Source: Hyperoodon ampullatus (Eukaryota > Chordata > Mammalia > Artiodactyla > Ziphiidae). From it: a stretch of DNA of 64,000 nucleotides. This document shows positions 62,767-64,000 of this stretch, one piece after another. Each line of letters opens with the position of its first letter. Positions within the stretch are counted from its first letter, which is position 1. The notes beneath the pieces were generated by a model. The model was not told the DNA's origin, made no database searches, and worked only from the letters and a program-made list of their open reading frames with translations. The stretch lies in assembly GCA_949752795.1 (NCBI GenBank), contig OX457057.1, positions 162,169,980-162,233,979 on the forward strand, written 5' to 3'. A program made the translations under genes and the position numbers.

Positions 62767-63850
62767 CTAGGCAAAATGTGATAAATAATTATCTGATAAA
62801 GTACATCTTAGGCAGAATTTTTAAAGTTAAGCTGAGAAAAATATATTTAAAGGTAAATTAAGGCCACATGGCACCAAAATTTAAATGAACTCTAGAAGGA
62901 CATTACCAAGGTAAATGTTATTTAATGTAAAACTGGAGGTAATTTAGAAAACTACAGTTGTATGTTGTTTGTATAGATTAAAAAAAAGAAGAAAAAAACC
63001 CCCCAAATAGCCCCATTTACAAAGTCCCACGTATTTGAGAAACTTCATGGAAAAAAACCAGAGACATCATTGTGATTTATATTCAAACCTCATCTAAATA
63101 CAAGATGTAAGGCTCTTTAGGTTTCTTATTTTTAAAGAAGCCTGGCTCACATCTGTAAAGTAGTTTTTTCTTCCCTACTTAGAAATTTCAAATACGATTA
63201 ATTTAACATTACAATTTGATGTTATGTTAAAAAAAATTGAGAAAAGTATAAAACAAGAGATTATTTAACTTTCAGATAATGTAAACTCACGGTTTTTAAA
63301 CACCATAAAAATTATATAGCTATAATAGTCTATCTTTATTCCCTATCAAACTGAAAGCATCCAAACATTTTAAAACATTAAAACATTTTTTTCCTAATCA
63401 TTTGGGCTTGCAAAAGCTCTTTCTATATATGTGTTTCCATAAAATACATCTTGCACAAAAATTGGTTATTTTTACTCAACATAGGACTCAAGAAAGCTAG
63501 TCAACTGTTACTAGGATCAAGGGTCTCAGCTCCCTCCCTAACTAAATAAATAAAATAACTATTTACATAATAGATCAGGGAGATCAAATGAGATGAAGAG
63601 AATAGAAAATAATTGTGAAAATTATGTTAGCAAAGTTGCTACAAAATAACAGAAAAGCAAAAGATATTAGCATTTTAAATATGAAATACTTCAATTCCTT
63701 AAAAGCAAGATCTTAAACAAGATGCTAAATATTAAACAGTGAAATAAAACAATCATTATTTTCCTTTATATTAGGATGATGTTCCCTGTTGTGTGAAAAG
63801 TGGCCATCAACCTGTGTAAATGAATCATAGCTTTACCCTCAGAAACTCAC
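62767..63850 (-). other. RALGPS2 intron, nothing recognised
   Basis: 1.08 kb AT-rich intron between the two RasGEF exons. A poly-A/C stretch lies at 62980-63008. Confidence 0.5.
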
Positions 63851-63988
63851 CATATTCACAGGACTGCTGTAAATCAGAAATTATTCTAAGGATGTTATTC
63901 ATCAAATTTGATCTTTGCTCATTTTCTAGAATGCTGCCAGTTGATGGGTATGCTGAATCAATGTACGTTAAATCTGACAGGTAGATAC
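63851..63988 (-). CDS. RALGPS2: RALGPS2 coding exon, CDC25/RasGEF domain segment
   Basis: A 138-nt exon with acceptor TTTCAG and donor GTGAGT. It is read with 2 nt completing a Gly codon, then 45 codons, then 1 nt (phase 1). The peptide begins [17 protein letters not shown] and ends LQQSCEY. This matches the C-terminal half of the RasGEF catalytic domain (about residues 203-248), the part that contacts and opens the Ral nucleotide pocket. It is the most upstream RALGPS2 exon in the window; its acceptor lies only 11-12 nt from the right edge. The reading frame is open throughout and joins the next exon through a split Asp codon (G|AT). Confidence 0.93.
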
Positions 63989-64000
63989 CTGAAACGAAAT

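Larger units (their letters stand above)
23875..63988 (-). other. RALGPS2: RALGPS2 gene, 3' part (overview)
   Basis: Span of the only protein-coding gene seen, on the minus strand and open at the right edge. RALGPS2 activates the small GTPase RalA by GDP/GTP exchange and is held at membranes by its PH domain (known for the family). Twelve exons with AG acceptors and GT donors join in frame to give residues ~203-583, if the full protein is 583 aa as in human. The positions agree with what I recall for human: RasGEF ending near 287, PxxP at 324-327 and PH at about 459-570. The coding exons total 1145 nt including the stop. The upstream exons (about 202 residues) and the promoter are outside the window. 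In human, ANGPTL1 is nested in an upstream RALGPS2 intron and FAM20B lies downstream; neither is visible here. The left end is a predicted poly(A) site, not a proven one. Confidence 0.93.

Noticed and set aside
29586..64000. ANGPTL1 nested gene
   Set aside because: It is nested in a RALGPS2 intron in human, but no fibrinogen-like or coiled-coil exons were seen on the plus strand; it is expected upstream, outside the window.
1..64000. CRISPR arrays, tRNA/rRNA genes, prokaryotic operons
   Set aside because: No spaced direct repeats or functional tRNA folds were seen; the tRNA-like sequences are SINE heads. The window is vertebrate nuclear DNA.

Overview
This window is mammalian nuclear DNA, almost certainly from a cetacean (whale or dolphin). 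The evidence is about ten tRNA-derived SINEs of the CHR type, which open with GGGCTTCCCTGGTGG. Most are the shorter form ending in GTGAGAGGCC..CCGC-polyA that is abundant in whales. L1 fragments of the cetartiodactyl type and old MIR, L2 and hAT-Charlie relics are also present. There are no bacterial or plasmid-type genes.

One protein-coding gene is present: the 3' two thirds of RALGPS2 (Ral guanine nucleotide exchange factor with PH domain and SH3-binding motif 2), transcribed on the minus strand. I found twelve coding exons by reading the reverse complement. They run from 63988 down to a TAA stop at 29556-29558, each has AG/GT borders, and all join in one continuous frame. They encode about 380 residues: the end of the CDC25/RasGEF catalytic domain, the proline-rich SH3-binding linker, an in-frame 78-nt exon that human isoforms include or skip, and the C-terminal PH domain. 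The first ~202 residues lie beyond 64000. A long 3' UTR, free of recent retrotransposons, follows the stop and probably ends near 23880.

Layout by region. 1-23870 is intergenic, downstream of RALGPS2; it holds old L1 pieces, SINEs, a MaLR-like LTR, a solo ERV1-like LTR with an exact 4-bp target duplication, hAT elements, MIRs and a large purine-rich satellite at 8607-8940. 23875-29555 is the putative 3' UTR. 29556-63988 holds exons and introns. The introns carry old L1 pieces, several SINEs and one near-full-length L1 (about 49111-55412) that inserted into an older L2 and was itself later hit by a SINE.

I see no new multi-gene system. The observations most worth checking concern splicing and transcript processing of RALGPS2. 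A (TG)14 tract lies close upstream of a frame-breaking 136-nt exon that also has a weak donor. A near-full-length L1 lies in the sense orientation inside an intron. Other items are footprints of retrotransposition: a double SINE insertion at one site, a SINE deletion that made a perfect hairpin, and an unidentified 450-bp segment at the L1 5' end.
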